64,000 nucleotides of DNA from JBBIGV01 sp037447335. GTDB taxonomy: Bacteria; Bacteroidota; Ignavibacteria; Ignavibacteriales; Ignavibacteriaceae. The stretch covers positions 1 to 64,000 of the forward strand of contig JBBIGV010000012.1 in assembly GCA_037447335.1 (NCBI GenBank), given 5' to 3'. This document shows positions 44,940-54,254 of the stretch, piece by piece. The position numbers and the translations under genes are program-made. The first letter of the stretch is position 1. Every line of letters starts with the position of its first letter. The notes beneath the pieces are model-generated. The model saw only the letters and a program-made list of their open reading frames with translations. It searched no databases and was not told where the DNA came from.

Positions 44940-45521
44940 TTGAACGGGAACCCTCTTCCTTCAGATACAGAGTTATTTCATAAAGTCGCTCAGTACGATT
45001 CCAAAGCACTTGAAGCGCTTTACAACCGGTACTCGCCGATATTATATACCCTTGTAAAAAAAATCGTAACGGATGAGAGGCTCGCCGAGGATGTTCTCTC
45101 TGATGTTTTCGTTATTATCTGGAGGAAGATAGACGTTTTCGGAAAGGAATTAAATAATCCATATACCTGGCTTATCACACTCGCACGCAATAAAGCAGTT
45201 GATTCATTAAGAAGAACAAAAGAAAACCACGGATTGCCTGAATACAATGATGAGTATGAAAACGAGTTCATCATTCCAAAACTTTCAAGGCTGGGTGAAC
45301 CGCTGGATATTAAGTCAGCGATACTAATGAAGAATATTGCAGAAGAATCTCTTAATAAACTTACAGATGCACAGCAGTATGTACTTTACCTTGCCTATTA
45401 TGAAGGGCTGACACAAAAAGAAATTGCAGCAAAGTTGAACATTCCTCTTCCAACCGTCAAATCCAAAATCCGTAAGGCGCTTTCCAACTTAAAAGATAAC
45501 ATGAGAGCGGGAGGGAGCTGA
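44940..45521 (+). CDS. ECF-family RNA polymerase sigma factor (RskA-paired, SigK-like)
   Basis: 193 residues. Region 2 reads LEALYNRYSPILYTLVKKIV, DVFVIIWRKIDVF, PYTWLITLARNKAVDSLRR; region 4 reads LYLAYYEGLTQKEIAAKLNI, PLPTVKSKIRKALSNL. The start is a TTG at 44940, the only in-frame start that suits the family N-terminus. The stop overlaps the anti-sigma gene by one base (TGATG), so the two are translationally coupled. SigK-like factors are held by RskA at the membrane and released on redox or envelope stress. Transcribed from the consensus promoter at 44875-44905. Confidence 0.92.
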   Translation: MNGNPLPSDTELFHKVAQYDSKALEALYNRYSPILYTLVKKIVTDERLAEDVLSDVFVIIWRKIDVFGKELNNPYTWLITLARNKAVDSLRRTKENHGLPEYNDEYENEFIIPKLSRLGEPLDIKSAILMKNIAEESLNKLTDAQQYVLYLAYYEGLTQKEIAAKLNIPLPTVKSKIRKALSNLKDNMRAGGS

Positions 45522-46852
45522 TGGCAACAAAACGTGAAATAATGGATATGCTTCACGCTTATGCGTTGGGTTGTCTTGATATTGAAGACCTGAAATCCTT
45601 TACAGATGAGATGAATTCGGGCGAAGAATTTCCGATAAAGGAACTGGCTGAATATCAAAACCTTGCTGTACTTTTGCCGTCAATTCTTGAAATTGAAAAC
45701 CCGCCTCATCAGATGAAAGATAAAGTTGCACGGAAGCTCTATCGTATTAAAGATGAAATACGTGCAAAGCGTAATGTTCAGCGGAAGAACATAACTTCAG
45801 TTCAGGATGAACCACCAACTGCTATTCCCGAACCACCGCCACCACCGCCATCTCCTCCTGTTGAGGAGAGGTTGTCAGACGAACCGGTTGTTGAAATACA
45901 GCGTGATTTTACTGAAGATACTGTTATCAATCAGAATGAGAATACAATTGAGTTTAAAGAACCTGTTATTGAAGATATAGTTTCGGATCAGAAAAAATTT
46001 GAAGAAGAAGTAAAGCAGTATTACGAAACCGGGCGGGAAGAGGAAAAACGGGATGCTACCGGGTTTGAAGTTGTTAAACCAGTCCGGAAAACCGATGAAT
46101 TCTTTAAACAAAATCTAAAACCCGAGGAACCTGAAGAACCGCCTGTTGAGGATGAGAAACCCCCCGTACCGGTTGAGCAGGAAGTAAAATTGCCCGAACC
46201 ACCGGTTAAAGAAAAAGAGAAGCCTGCGCCTGCAAAAGTTAAAAAGGAAACTGCCTCTGCTGATAAAAAAACTCTTACCAATTACAGTGAAAGGTATAAA
46301 CCCTATCAATCCAAATTACCGCCTGAGAGAAAGAGCTCCGGTATCCTGCTGCCTGTTATTTTATTTTTGATAGTTGCAGCGGTTGCTGCTGCTTTTTACT
46401 TCTTGCTTTCTGATGAGGTTAAGACTTATAAGACAGAGGTCAGCAGACTCGATGCGGAGCTAAGAGCATTATCATCTCAACTTTCAAGCAAAGAAGAAAT
46501 ACAAAGCATTCTTGAGTCGCAGAATGTCCGAATAATTAACATGTCCGGAACAGAACTTAATCCATACGGACAGGGAAAGATCCTCATAAGTTTTGGCACT
46601 ATGAAGGGCTATTTACAGTTATCGCAGATGCCGCATTTGGCTGAAGGGAAGTACTATCATCTGTGGCTGAATGTGAACGGCAGCTACACTTCGCTCGGAT
46701 TATTCAGACCGGCAAAACCTATGGAATATTTTCCCTTTGATCTGCCTCAGCTAATAAGTGAGGAAGATTCAGAATTTCTACTTACCGAAGAGGGGAAAGA
46801 CGGCGTGCTAAGACCGAGCAGGAATATTTACCTTACCGGTTACTTCCATTAA
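45521..46852 (+). CDS. RskA-like membrane anti-sigma factor with long Pro/Glu/Lys linker
   Basis: 443 residues. An N-terminal helical part of about 85 residues (MDMLHAYALGCLDIEDLKSF) binds the sigma factor by analogy. A low-complexity linker of about 175 residues follows, rich in Pro, Glu and Lys with PPPPPP stretches. One membrane helix follows (ILLPVILFLIVAAVAAAFYF, about 275-294), then a short coiled coil and the RskA C-terminal domain (KILISFGTMKGYLQLSQMPH, YYHLWLNVNG). The zinc motif HxxxCxxC is absent. The linker is much longer than in standard RskA. Regulated intramembrane cleavage by RseP is possible. Confidence 0.85.
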   Translation: MATKREIMDMLHAYALGCLDIEDLKSFTDEMNSGEEFPIKELAEYQNLAVLLPSILEIENPPHQMKDKVARKLYRIKDEIRAKRNVQRKNITSVQDEPPTAIPEPPPPPPSPPVEERLSDEPVVEIQRDFTEDTVINQNENTIEFKEPVIEDIVSDQKKFEEEVKQYYETGREEEKRDATGFEVVKPVRKTDEFFKQNLKPEEPEEPPVEDEKPPVPVEQEVKLPEPPVKEKEKPAPAKVKKETASADKKTLTNYSERYKPYQSKLPPERKSSGILLPVILFLIVAAVAAAFYFLLSDEVKTYKTEVSRLDAELRALSSQLSSKEEIQSILESQNVRIINMSGTELNPYGQGKILISFGTMKGYLQLSQMPHLAEGKYYHLWLNVNGSYTSLGLFRPAKPMEYFPFDLPQLISEEDSEFLLTEEGKDGVLRPSRNIYLTGYFH

Positions 46853-46855
46853 TTC

Positions 46856-47365
46856 TTATCTTTTTTCGTCTCTGCTGAGAAGAAAAATGATTCCAATCAA
46901 TATTAAAACAACAGGCCAGTACTTTATTGTAATTCTGTAAGCTGAATTTATAAAAGTTCCTGCTGCGGGATTTCCCCATATCATCGTTAAGATAATTCCA
47001 AAAATTATCAGTACGGCTCCTATGGGAATAACGTAACGGCTTCGCAGACCGTCATAGTAAAGCATTATTACTGCTATACCCGGTATAAAGAATATAGAAG
47101 GGTAAATTATCCTTGACGGGTTTACAATTTCAAAATTATCCACTACAAAAAGCACAATGCCAATCAGGAATGTGATTGTACCGGTGAACAGTACCATCCT
47201 TCTGTTTTTGCCAATAGTAACATAGACGGTACTTATCCCGAAAAATATAAGCGAGTAGGCAAAAATTTCTGTTGTACGAATTTCGAGCAGACCAACAGTT
47301 TTAAGAAAAACTGAGAGCGCAAGAAAAATCAGGAGATATAAAACTATTGTTTGGTATTTAACCAC
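46856..47365 (-). CDS. Small multi-pass membrane protein, function unknown
   Basis: 169 residues, about six short membrane helices in repeated pairs (TIVLYLLIFLALSVFLKTVG, FAYSLIFFGISTVYVTIG, TGTITFLIGIVLFVVD and others), ending in a charged LSRDEKR. This is the plan of LiaF/DUF5668-type membrane domains. GTG start. It is convergent with the anti-sigma gene (4-nt gap) and follows the folate-ligase gene. No catalytic residues are evident. Confidence 0.65.
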   Translation of the reverse strand: MVKYQTIVLYLLIFLALSVFLKTVGLLEIRTTEIFAYSLIFFGISTVYVTIGKNRRMVLFTGTITFLIGIVLFVVDNFEIVNPSRIIYPSIFFIPGIAVIMLYYDGLRSRYVIPIGAVLIIFGIILTMIWGNPAAGTFINSAYRITIKYWPVVLILIGIIFLLSRDEKR

Positions 47366-47388
47366 AGGTAATTCCGTTAAAGATAAGT

Positions 47389-47973
47389 TTAATTCTTTCT
47401 TGTATTGATAGTTCTTCGTTCTGTAATGATCATATCAATTCTCATATCGTGCTGGTCATTTTCAATTTCTCTGAAAAGCTGGTATTCGAAAGCCAATGTG
47501 TATCGCGGTGCGTAACTGAGTTTAAGCAGCCTGTCATAATATTGCCCGCCATAACCGATTCTCTGCCCGAGCAGTGAGACGGCAACACAAGGAACAATTA
47601 TAAGATCAATATCTTCGATTTCTGCTTCGAATGCTGCTTCGGGTTCAGGATAATCGTGTGAATTTATTTGCAGCTCATTAAATGAAGTAAACTGCGCAAT
47701 CCTGAAAGAATCGGATGGCTCGTTAAGTTTTGGAATAAAGACAGACTTCCCCCATCCGTCAGCAAGATTGATCAGCAGCTTTGTATCAACTTCATGATGT
47801 GTGTTAGGAATATAGGTAAATATTTTTTCGGCACGGATATAATCATCTACAGTTAGTAAACGCTCTATAATCATTAACGATTTTTTTGCTGCTTCAGATG
47901 CAGTAAGCTCTCTCCTTCTTGCAAGTACAATTTTTCGTGCTTCAGCTTTCGGTATTCTGTTTCTCACTTCCAA
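47389..47973 (-). CDS. 5-formyltetrahydrofolate cyclo-ligase
   Basis: 194 residues with the family ends: IPKAEARKIVLARRRELTAS at the N-terminus, and VPCVAVSLLGQRIGYGGQYY near the C-terminus with the glycine-rich ATP-binding turn GYGGQYYDR. It converts 5-formyl-THF to 5,10-methenyl-THF with ATP in one-carbon metabolism. The start is a TTG at 47973; a GTG two codons later is an alternative. It lies 15 nt from arginase and 23 nt from the next membrane gene, in one minus-strand unit. Confidence 0.9.
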   Translation of the reverse strand: MEVRNRIPKAEARKIVLARRRELTASEAAKKSLMIIERLLTVDDYIRAEKIFTYIPNTHHEVDTKLLINLADGWGKSVFIPKLNEPSDSFRIAQFTSFNELQINSHDYPEPEAAFEAEIEDIDLIIVPCVAVSLLGQRIGYGGQYYDRLLKLSYAPRYTLAFEYQLFREIENDQHDMRIDMIITERRTINTRKN

Positions 47974-47988
47974 ATCATAAGCCAGATA

Positions 47989-48912
47989 TTAAAGAATTCT
48001 TTGCCCCATGCTTGAAGCGATTATTTCTGCAGCAAATTCAGCGCTGCTGTTGCGGTTATCAAGAATAGGGTTAACCTCAGTAAGTTCGAGTGAGGACATA
48101 CAGCCGCACTCAGCAATTGATTCCATCAGCAGATGAGCTTCACGGTAGCTTAATCCGCCCGGAACAGGTGTGCCGACACCGGGAGCAGTTGATGGGTCAA
48201 CGCTGTCAAGATCAAAGCTTACATGAATGTGATCTACTCTTTCTTTGAACTGTTTCAGTACACGAGAAATGATCCTGTGGATTCCCAGTTTATCAACATC
48301 GGACATAGTATAAACAGGCACATTTAATTTTTTTATATTCAATCTTTCCATAGGGTCGATGCTTCGCAGCCCGATAATAGTGCAATGTTCAGGTTTAAGC
48401 TTTGGTGAAAAACCATTGAAGTTAACAAGCTTTTCATGCCCGATACCAAGCGACGCCGCAAGCGGCATACCGTGTATGTTTCCTGATGGAGTGGTTTTAT
48501 CAGTATTCATATCTGCATGAGCATCAATCCAGATGACGCCTAACCTTAATCTCTTTTTTTTACAATAAGCCGCTATACCGCCGATGGTTCCAATTGCCAT
48601 TGAATGATCACCGCCAATACACAATAGAAAGCGTCCCTGATCAAGTACCTTTTCAATTTTTTTTGCAAGCACCAGTGAAGTTTTCAGGATTTCGGAAAGA
48701 TATTTAAGATTTTGCTCGCCGATTTTTTGTTTTTCCATTATTTCAATTCTTATATCGCCCTCGTCATAAACGCGGTAGCCAAGTTTTTCAAGGCGTTCAG
48801 TTAAGCCGGCAATTCTTATAGCCGATGGTCCCATATCAACACCGCGTCTGCCTGAACCAAGGTCCATAGGAAATCCTATAAGGGAAACAGTTTTGCTCTG
48901 AATTCGTTTCAT
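47989..48912 (-). CDS. rocF: Arginase
   Basis: 307 residues. The di-manganese motifs are GGDHSMAIGT, WIDAHADMNT and VSFDLDSVDPSTAPGVGTPV, all intact. The substrate-binding SGNIHGMPLAA agrees with arginase rather than agmatinase or formimidoylglutamase. It hydrolyses arginine to ornithine and urea. It is first in a unit with the folate ligase, with no urease or ornithine-aminotransferase gene nearby. Confidence 0.93.
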   Translation of the reverse strand: MKRIQSKTVSLIGFPMDLGSGRRGVDMGPSAIRIAGLTERLEKLGYRVYDEGDIRIEIMEKQKIGEQNLKYLSEILKTSLVLAKKIEKVLDQGRFLLCIGGDHSMAIGTIGGIAAYCKKKRLRLGVIWIDAHADMNTDKTTPSGNIHGMPLAASLGIGHEKLVNFNGFSPKLKPEHCTIIGLRSIDPMERLNIKKLNVPVYTMSDVDKLGIHRIISRVLKQFKERVDHIHVSFDLDSVDPSTAPGVGTPVPGGLSYREAHLLMESIAECGCMSSLELTEVNPILDNRNSSAEFAAEIIASSMGQRIL

Positions 48913-49174
48913 AAAAAATTATTTTGTTTACTTATTTTGATAATAAGGTAAGATCAAGTTAAAAAGAATTGTAAAAATTCCCAATTGAATCATTTAACAT
49001 TAATGATGCTCAATTTCTACAAAAACGATCCGGTTATGCGTTAAAGACTTCGCGCTATTAGCAGGCAAAATATTTTTCAAAACTGCGTCAGCAATAAATA
49101 TAAACTTTCCTTTCAGAGCGCATTACACGCCTATTTCTTATATTATAAATGTGAATAAAAGTTATTAAAGCAGT
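48913..49174. other. 262-nt divergent intergenic region
   Basis: It lies between arginase (-) and the SpoIID-like gene (+). Both promoters must be here. I see no strict TAnnTTTG match, no hairpin with a T run, and no tRNA. Confidence 0.4.
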
Positions 49175-50524
49175 ATGATATTTTCAGACAACATACCGGT
49201 TATTAGCGTAGGCATTATTTCAAACAAGCATATCGAGATTGAAATTGATGGTGAATTTACAGTAAGCAATCGTAAAGATACTGTAAGCGGAAGATGGACT
49301 GCCGATCTTATAAATGATAAGATCGTTATAAAACAAAATGCGCGAAAGATTGAAGCTGATAATGAAATAATTTTTGAACCACAAGACCCTGAACTTGAAT
49401 CTTTTGTGTTAAAGGATGTAATAATCGGCGCGGGCTTCCATTGGGAAAGAAAAGAAAAACAGAGATTCTCAGGTTCACTTAAACTTCTTAAAAACAAAAA
49501 CCGGATTGAGGCAATAAACATCGTGCCTCTTGAAGAATATCTCGTTGCGGTAATAAGTTCTGAAATGAGCGCAAAAGCATCTCTTCAGTTGTTAAAAGCA
49601 CATGCGGTTGTTTCGAGAAGCTGGCTGCTTGCACAAATTGAAAAAGCCGAATCGCTGAAAAATAAAGACAAACAAAAAACCTCATATATAACTGAAAATG
49701 AAATAATTAAATGGTATGACAGGGAAGATCATATACTTTTTGATGTTTGCGCTGATGACCATTGTCAGCGTTACCAGGGAATAACGAAAATTTCAACCAA
49801 CGTTTCCCGTCAGGCAGTGGAAGAAACTACCGGCATTGTTCTGAAGAGCGGCGGCAAAATTTGCGATACCCGTTACTCAAAAGCCTGCGGCGGTATAACA
49901 GAATCTTTTGAGAATATCTGGGAACCGGTTAAGTACGATTATCTTTCTTCAGTTATTGACTATAAGTTTGAGCCGGAAAACTATAACATTGATTTTTCTG
50001 ATGAAAGAAATGCTCTTAAGTGGATTAAGTCGCGCCCGCATGCTTTTTGCAATACAGAAGACAAAAAAATCCTCTCGCAAATTCTTCAGTTGTTCGATCA
50101 GCAGACAATAGATTTTTTCCGCTGGAAAGTTGAATATTCGCAGGCAGAGATTGCCGAAATTATCCGCACAAAAAGCGGGATTGACTTTGGAGATATCAAA
50201 GACCTGATTCCGTTGGAGCGCGGCTATTCATCACGAATTATCCGCCTGAAAATAACCGGCACAAAAAAAACTATGATAATCGGAAAGGAACTTGAGATAA
50301 GACGAATTCTTTCAAAGAAACATTTATACAGTTCAGCTTTTGTGGTTGAAAAACTTGACGAACAAAACGGCATACCGCAGAAGTTTATTTTATGCGGAGC
50401 GGGCTGGGGTCACGGTGCAGGAATGTGTCAGATAGGCGCAGCAGTTATGGCTGCACAAGGTTATCAGTTTGATGAAATACTTCTTAAATATTTCTCCAAT
50501 GTAAAAATCCAGAAGGTTTATTAA
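49175..50524 (+). CDS. SpoIID/LytB-domain protein
   Basis: 449 residues. The SpoIID core is visible: LEEYLVAVISSEMSAKASLQ, KAHAVVSRSWLLA, and near the end CGAGWGHGAGMCQIGAAVMA, with DTRYSKACGGITESFENIWE between them. SpoIID trims peptide-free glycan strands in Bacillus, and relatives act in cell-wall remodelling in many phyla. No signal peptide is apparent, so export is uncertain unless the start lies elsewhere. It is followed by a glycosyltransferase. Confidence 0.9.
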   Translation: MIFSDNIPVISVGIISNKHIEIEIDGEFTVSNRKDTVSGRWTADLINDKIVIKQNARKIEADNEIIFEPQDPELESFVLKDVIIGAGFHWERKEKQRFSGSLKLLKNKNRIEAINIVPLEEYLVAVISSEMSAKASLQLLKAHAVVSRSWLLAQIEKAESLKNKDKQKTSYITENEIIKWYDREDHILFDVCADDHCQRYQGITKISTNVSRQAVEETTGIVLKSGGKICDTRYSKACGGITESFENIWEPVKYDYLSSVIDYKFEPENYNIDFSDERNALKWIKSRPHAFCNTEDKKILSQILQLFDQQTIDFFRWKVEYSQAEIAEIIRTKSGIDFGDIKDLIPLERGYSSRIIRLKITGTKKTMIIGKELEIRRILSKKHLYSSAFVVEKLDEQNGIPQKFILCGAGWGHGAGMCQIGAAVMAAQGYQFDEILLKYFSNVKIQKVY

Positions 50525-50565
50525 TTGATTTTCACTTTACTACTTTTTAACAGGAGAGTGATCAG

Positions 50566-51702
50566 GTGAAAATTCTTTATTCCTGTTTGTCAAAAAGCTG
50601 GGGCGGAATGGAAATGTTCACCATTACTGCCGTTAAACAGCTTCTAAAAAGAGGCATGAAGGTTGAACTCTTATGCTCTGCCGAATCACGCATTCACATT
50701 GAAGCTAACAATCTTGGGTTAATTATTCATCCTGTTAAAGCATCAGGGTACATACATCCGTTTACGACGATCAGGATTGCATCTATAATCAGCAAGGGTT
50801 CCTTCAATATTATTCATACACAGGCATCGAAAGATTTGTGGCTGATTGTTCCGGCTCTTAAGATGATTCGTTCACAAATCCCGCTCATTCTTACAAAACA
50901 GATAGGCTCATTTATTGTAAAGAAGGATACTTTGCACAGATGGATTTACAATCGCGTAACATTTACACTTGCAATAAGTAATATGATAAAGAAAAACCTG
51001 CTGGAGACTTGCCCGCTTACGGAAGAAAAAGTTTTACTGCTCCACAATGCGGTTGATACAAACAAATTCGATCCGGTAAAAGCTGACAGGCAGAAAGTAA
51101 GGGAAGAATTTAATATTGATAATGAAAAAATTGTAATTGGAATGCTTGCAAGGTTCAGTCCCGGCAAAGGGCACGAGGAATTTCTTGCAGCCTCAAAAAA
51201 ACTAAATCAAAAATTCAGTAACCTGGTTTTTATGATCGTAGGCGAGGCAAGCCGCAGCGAGGATGAATATGCAAATAACATAAAGCAGCTTGCCGCTGAT
51301 TATGGATTGAGCAATGTTATCTTTACCGGCTTCAGAAGCGATACGCCCGATGTTCTCGCCGCTATGGATATATTTATTTTTCCATCACACGCCGAGGCAT
51401 TTGGTATTGCGTTGGCTGAAGCAATGGCAATGGGAAAACCAACAGTATGTTCAAATGCAGACGGTGTGCTTGATATAGCTGTAGATAATGTAACTTCATT
51501 GTTATTTGAAAATAAAAACGCTGAAGATCTTGCACAAAAAACCGAAAGGCTGATTCTTGACAAAGAACTAAGAGAGAAATTCGGTAAAGCTGCAAGAGAA
51601 CGTATTGTAAAAAACTTTGATCTTGAAGTGCTAACAGATAAAGCGCTGGAGATTTACCAGGGCGGTGAAGGTGTAGGAAGCCATTCTGTCTTTTCCAAGT
51701 AA
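50566..51702 (+). CDS. GT4-family glycosyltransferase with hybrid C-terminus
   Basis: 378 residues, GT-B fold. N-terminal acceptor domain (KILYSCLSKSWGGMEMFTIT) and C-terminal nucleotide-sugar domain with the family motif IFPSHAEAFGIALAEAMAMG (E-x7-E). It transfers a sugar from a nucleotide donor in envelope or polysaccharide synthesis. GTG start with AGGAG in front. The last 11 or so residues (EGVGSHSVFSK) are read from DNA that on the other strand encodes a restriction-enzyme fragment, so the natural C-terminus was probably replaced. The loss is small, and the active site is untouched. Confidence 0.9.
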   Translation: MKILYSCLSKSWGGMEMFTITAVKQLLKRGMKVELLCSAESRIHIEANNLGLIIHPVKASGYIHPFTTIRIASIISKGSFNIIHTQASKDLWLIVPALKMIRSQIPLILTKQIGSFIVKKDTLHRWIYNRVTFTLAISNMIKKNLLETCPLTEEKVLLLHNAVDTNKFDPVKADRQKVREEFNIDNEKIVIGMLARFSPGKGHEEFLAASKKLNQKFSNLVFMIVGEASRSEDEYANNIKQLAADYGLSNVIFTGFRSDTPDVLAAMDIFIFPSHAEAFGIALAEAMAMGKPTVCSNADGVLDIAVDNVTSLLFENKNAEDLAQKTERLILDKELREKFGKAARERIVKNFDLEVLTDKALEIYQGGEGVGSHSVFSK

Positions 51703-51816
51703 ACGAAAATGGAAAGGCATATTGTTGGATTCCGGCTTATAATTTTGAAACTTATTGCGAAGGCAAGTTTTTATTACTTGTTGGGTGTGATTTTTCTGAA
51801 TATCTGATAAAGCCAT
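51670..51816 (-). pseudogene. N-terminal fragment of a second TdeIII-like restriction endonuclease
   Basis: The minus strand reads MALSDIQKNHTQQVIKTCLR, NKFQNYKPESNNMPFHFRLL, GKDRMASYTF and then loses family character at about 51670. It aligns end to end with residues 1-51 of the neighbouring endonuclease (LPFLAALIQDSEKVAAYSF), and its MPFHFRLLGKDRMA looks closer to the canonical TdeIII family. The rest of the gene is missing. It overlaps the 3' end of the glycosyltransferase gene in antisense. Exact junction to within about 10 nt. Confidence 0.75.
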
Positions 51817-51826
51817 TAACTAAAAA

Positions 51827-52426
51827 TTAATTTTTGATGATTCCTGTTCCATTACAATGAGAACAGGGAATTTCTTTAACCTGTTTTATATTTCTGAATT
51901 CTGCTGACCAAACACCCTATTCCCAATTCCACGTATTATAACTCTTACAATTAGCTGTTTTGACAGTTTTTATCTCAAAATAATATTCCTTGCGATCTTT
52001 TATCATATAGAAATCAGCAATGTTGCCATCTTTTTGAAATTTGGCTCCTATTGCAGATGCTTTCAAAATTTCGCCAATCTCTTTTTTATTATTTGCTATT
52101 CTTTTCTTGTTCCTGATCTCATCGCCAATCTTATTTATTGTTTTCTTTTGAGAAGGTGAAATTACACCCCCCACGCCATAGTTACGGAAACATTTTTCTG
52201 AGCTATTTTTTGATATGATTACAGAAATATGTTCATAAATAGACATTCCAAGAGCAGTTGCAACTGAATGAATAAAAGAATAAGCGGCTACTTTTTCACT
52301 ATCCTGAATTAGTGCAGCTAAAAAAGGCAAATAAGAAGTTTCTCTTTTATACCTTTTAAGTTTATTATCAAGTGCTTTAACCAATAAGCTTTTTATTTCT
52401 TCTTTCTGTTTAATATTCAGTGGCAA
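51827..52426 (-). pseudogene. TdeIII-like type II restriction endonuclease with replaced 3' end and internal stop
   Basis: 169 residues to a TAG at 51917-51919, then 29 more in-frame codons (GVWSAEFRNIKQVKEIPCSH, CNGTGIIKN) to TAA at 51827. The PD-(D/E)xK core is present (Asp138, Glu151, Lys153 in ADFYMIKDRKEYYFEIKT). The normal downstream part of TdeIII enzymes does not follow; the sequence changes to ANCKSYNTWNWE and a tail with a CxxC of unknown origin. So the enzyme lost its C-terminal third. TdeIII enzymes recognise GGNCC. It starts 1 nt after the methyltransferase frame ends. Activity is doubtful. Confidence 0.72.
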
Positions 52427-52427
52427 T

Positions 52428-54029
52428 TTATACTTGTCCTTTTAGGTGAAATATTACTTCCGAATACGCCCCTTTATCCTTTTCAGTTCTGTTAAGAACA
52501 GGGCGTTTAAATTGATTAACGATTTTCATTCCTGCTTTTTCTGCTATAGCAGGATATAAATTTGATCTGTCATTAGCAACAAGAAATACATTGTAATCTT
52601 TTACCAGATATTTTTTCAGGTTCAATAAAACCTGTGCAATTCCCGCCACATAAGATTCTTTTGCTTCCCTTCCTTTTCCTTTATAAAGAGGACCAATTTC
52701 AAGCTCGTCTTTTCTTTTAAAGCCAAACAAGTCTTAAGCATAAGCATGCTGTTCGTGGTAGTCAATTAAACCGACATAAGGCGGACTTGAGAATATTCCG
52801 TTTATCTTTTTCTTTTTAACTAATGTTGCGAATTTCTTATCAGCTTTAGTCAGTGCTTCAATCAAATCGATTTCCCTGCTGTCACCGGTTAAGCATATTT
52901 GCATTGTATCAGTTCTCAATTCATTAAATTCTGAAAGCCTTTCAATCGTATCCAGTGTGTATATTTCCCACCATTTCAAAATAGAAAACAGTGGTTTGCA
53001 AATTTTTCCATGTTTAGAACAATAATAGGTCGTAGAAATTGGTTCGATTAAGGTTGCCAGATCTGCATGAGTTGTTGCCCGGCAGGAACGAACTGTTCTG
53101 CTTAAAATAAGTTTTAAAATATCTTTTGTGTTTGAATTTTTTAAACGTTTTATTTTGGAATAAACAAACTCAATTTCATCCCTTACGTGCCCGAAGAACC
53201 ATTTATCTAAAAATGTATCTGATTTTTCACGGGTTAAAATTATATCATACTTTTTAACAAGATTATTATAGACAGGCAAAAACTCTTTCTCTTTTTCGCT
53301 TCCGTATTTATCCTCGTCTACTTGTCCACGCCTAACTTTATATCGGTATTCAGGACTTGGAAAATATTTATTATTAAAAACATTAAGTTCTCTTAACAGT
53401 TCTTCTTCAAATTCGAGTGTACAATGCTGCTGCAAAAATCTTTTTAATTCAAGAGTAATTACTTTGGATTTCTGTACAACTTCCTCAACATCATACCTAT
53501 CGATCTTGCAGTTTGAAATGAATGAGTTGAAATACGAAATGTCAATTCCTATTGAGTGCATTCCTAATTCATTTGCCTGAACTAATGTTGTTCCGCTTCC
53601 GCAGAACGGATCGAGAACAATATCACCCGGCTTAAAATAAACTTCCATCTTAAAATCATCTGTATGGTCATCTAAAAAGTATTCAACTAATTGTGGAATG
53701 AATTTACCTTTGTATGGATGAAGCCGGTGAACATGCTTCGTGGTTTCCGCTTCTTTATACTGATCAAAAGATAATGCCCAATTAAGATCATCGCCAAGTT
53801 TACTTTTATATGATAATTCTCTCTGCCCGTTAAATGAATTATAATACTCTATCAATTCTTTTTTAGAAACAAATGTATCGCCATTATCACTATATTTATG
53901 AATTCTTCCGTAATTAACAAGGTAGGATATATTTGAAGTTGTTACTTTCTTTTTTAAATGAAGCGATGCCCACTCACTCGCTTCCTTAAGCGTTAAAAAA
54001 TCACCGGGTTCGAATAATCTCAATTGCAT
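52428..54029 (-). pseudogene. Site-specific DNA methyltransferase split by one in-frame stop
   Basis: A single 534-codon frame carries TAA at 52734-52736. Before it: an N-terminal helix-turn-helix (about 11-48), HRLHPYKGKFIPQLVEYFL and motif I DPFCGSGTTLVQANELG (140-156), a long target-recognition region and catalytic SSPPYVGLIDYHEQHAYA (414-431). After it: DLFGFKRKDELEIGPLYKG and the rest of the domain (NVFLVANDRSNLY). The stop replaces the residue between HAYA and DLFGF, most simply Tyr. Motif order I, recognition region, IV suggests the alpha class, and SPPY suggests N4-cytosine. The modification half of the TdeIII-like system; now two fragments unless read through. Confidence 0.85.
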
Positions 54030-54254
54030 AGCCTTAATTTACGATTAGCTGATAAGTTCCTTCCCAAATTAAAAAAATCAATGGTAAAAAAACTCTAATC
54101 GGACACTGATTTAACAAATTGAACGGATAAGAACATATCTTTTCAAATCTGTCTGATCTGTTAATACTGTGTCCTGTTCCGGTTACTGTGCCCGAAAAAG
54201 ACGGATTCTGATTTCTCATTTATTATAAGCGAACACCGTCACATTTATTCAAAT

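Noticed and set aside
52734..52736. Stop-codon recoding in this organism
   Set aside because: TAA, TAG and TGA all end many normal genes here; the three in-frame stops lie only in accessory genes with other damage.
54034..54219. 61-codon minus-strand frame before the methyltransferase
   Set aside because: No ribosome site, no family look and odd composition; it probably covers the methyltransferase promoter region.
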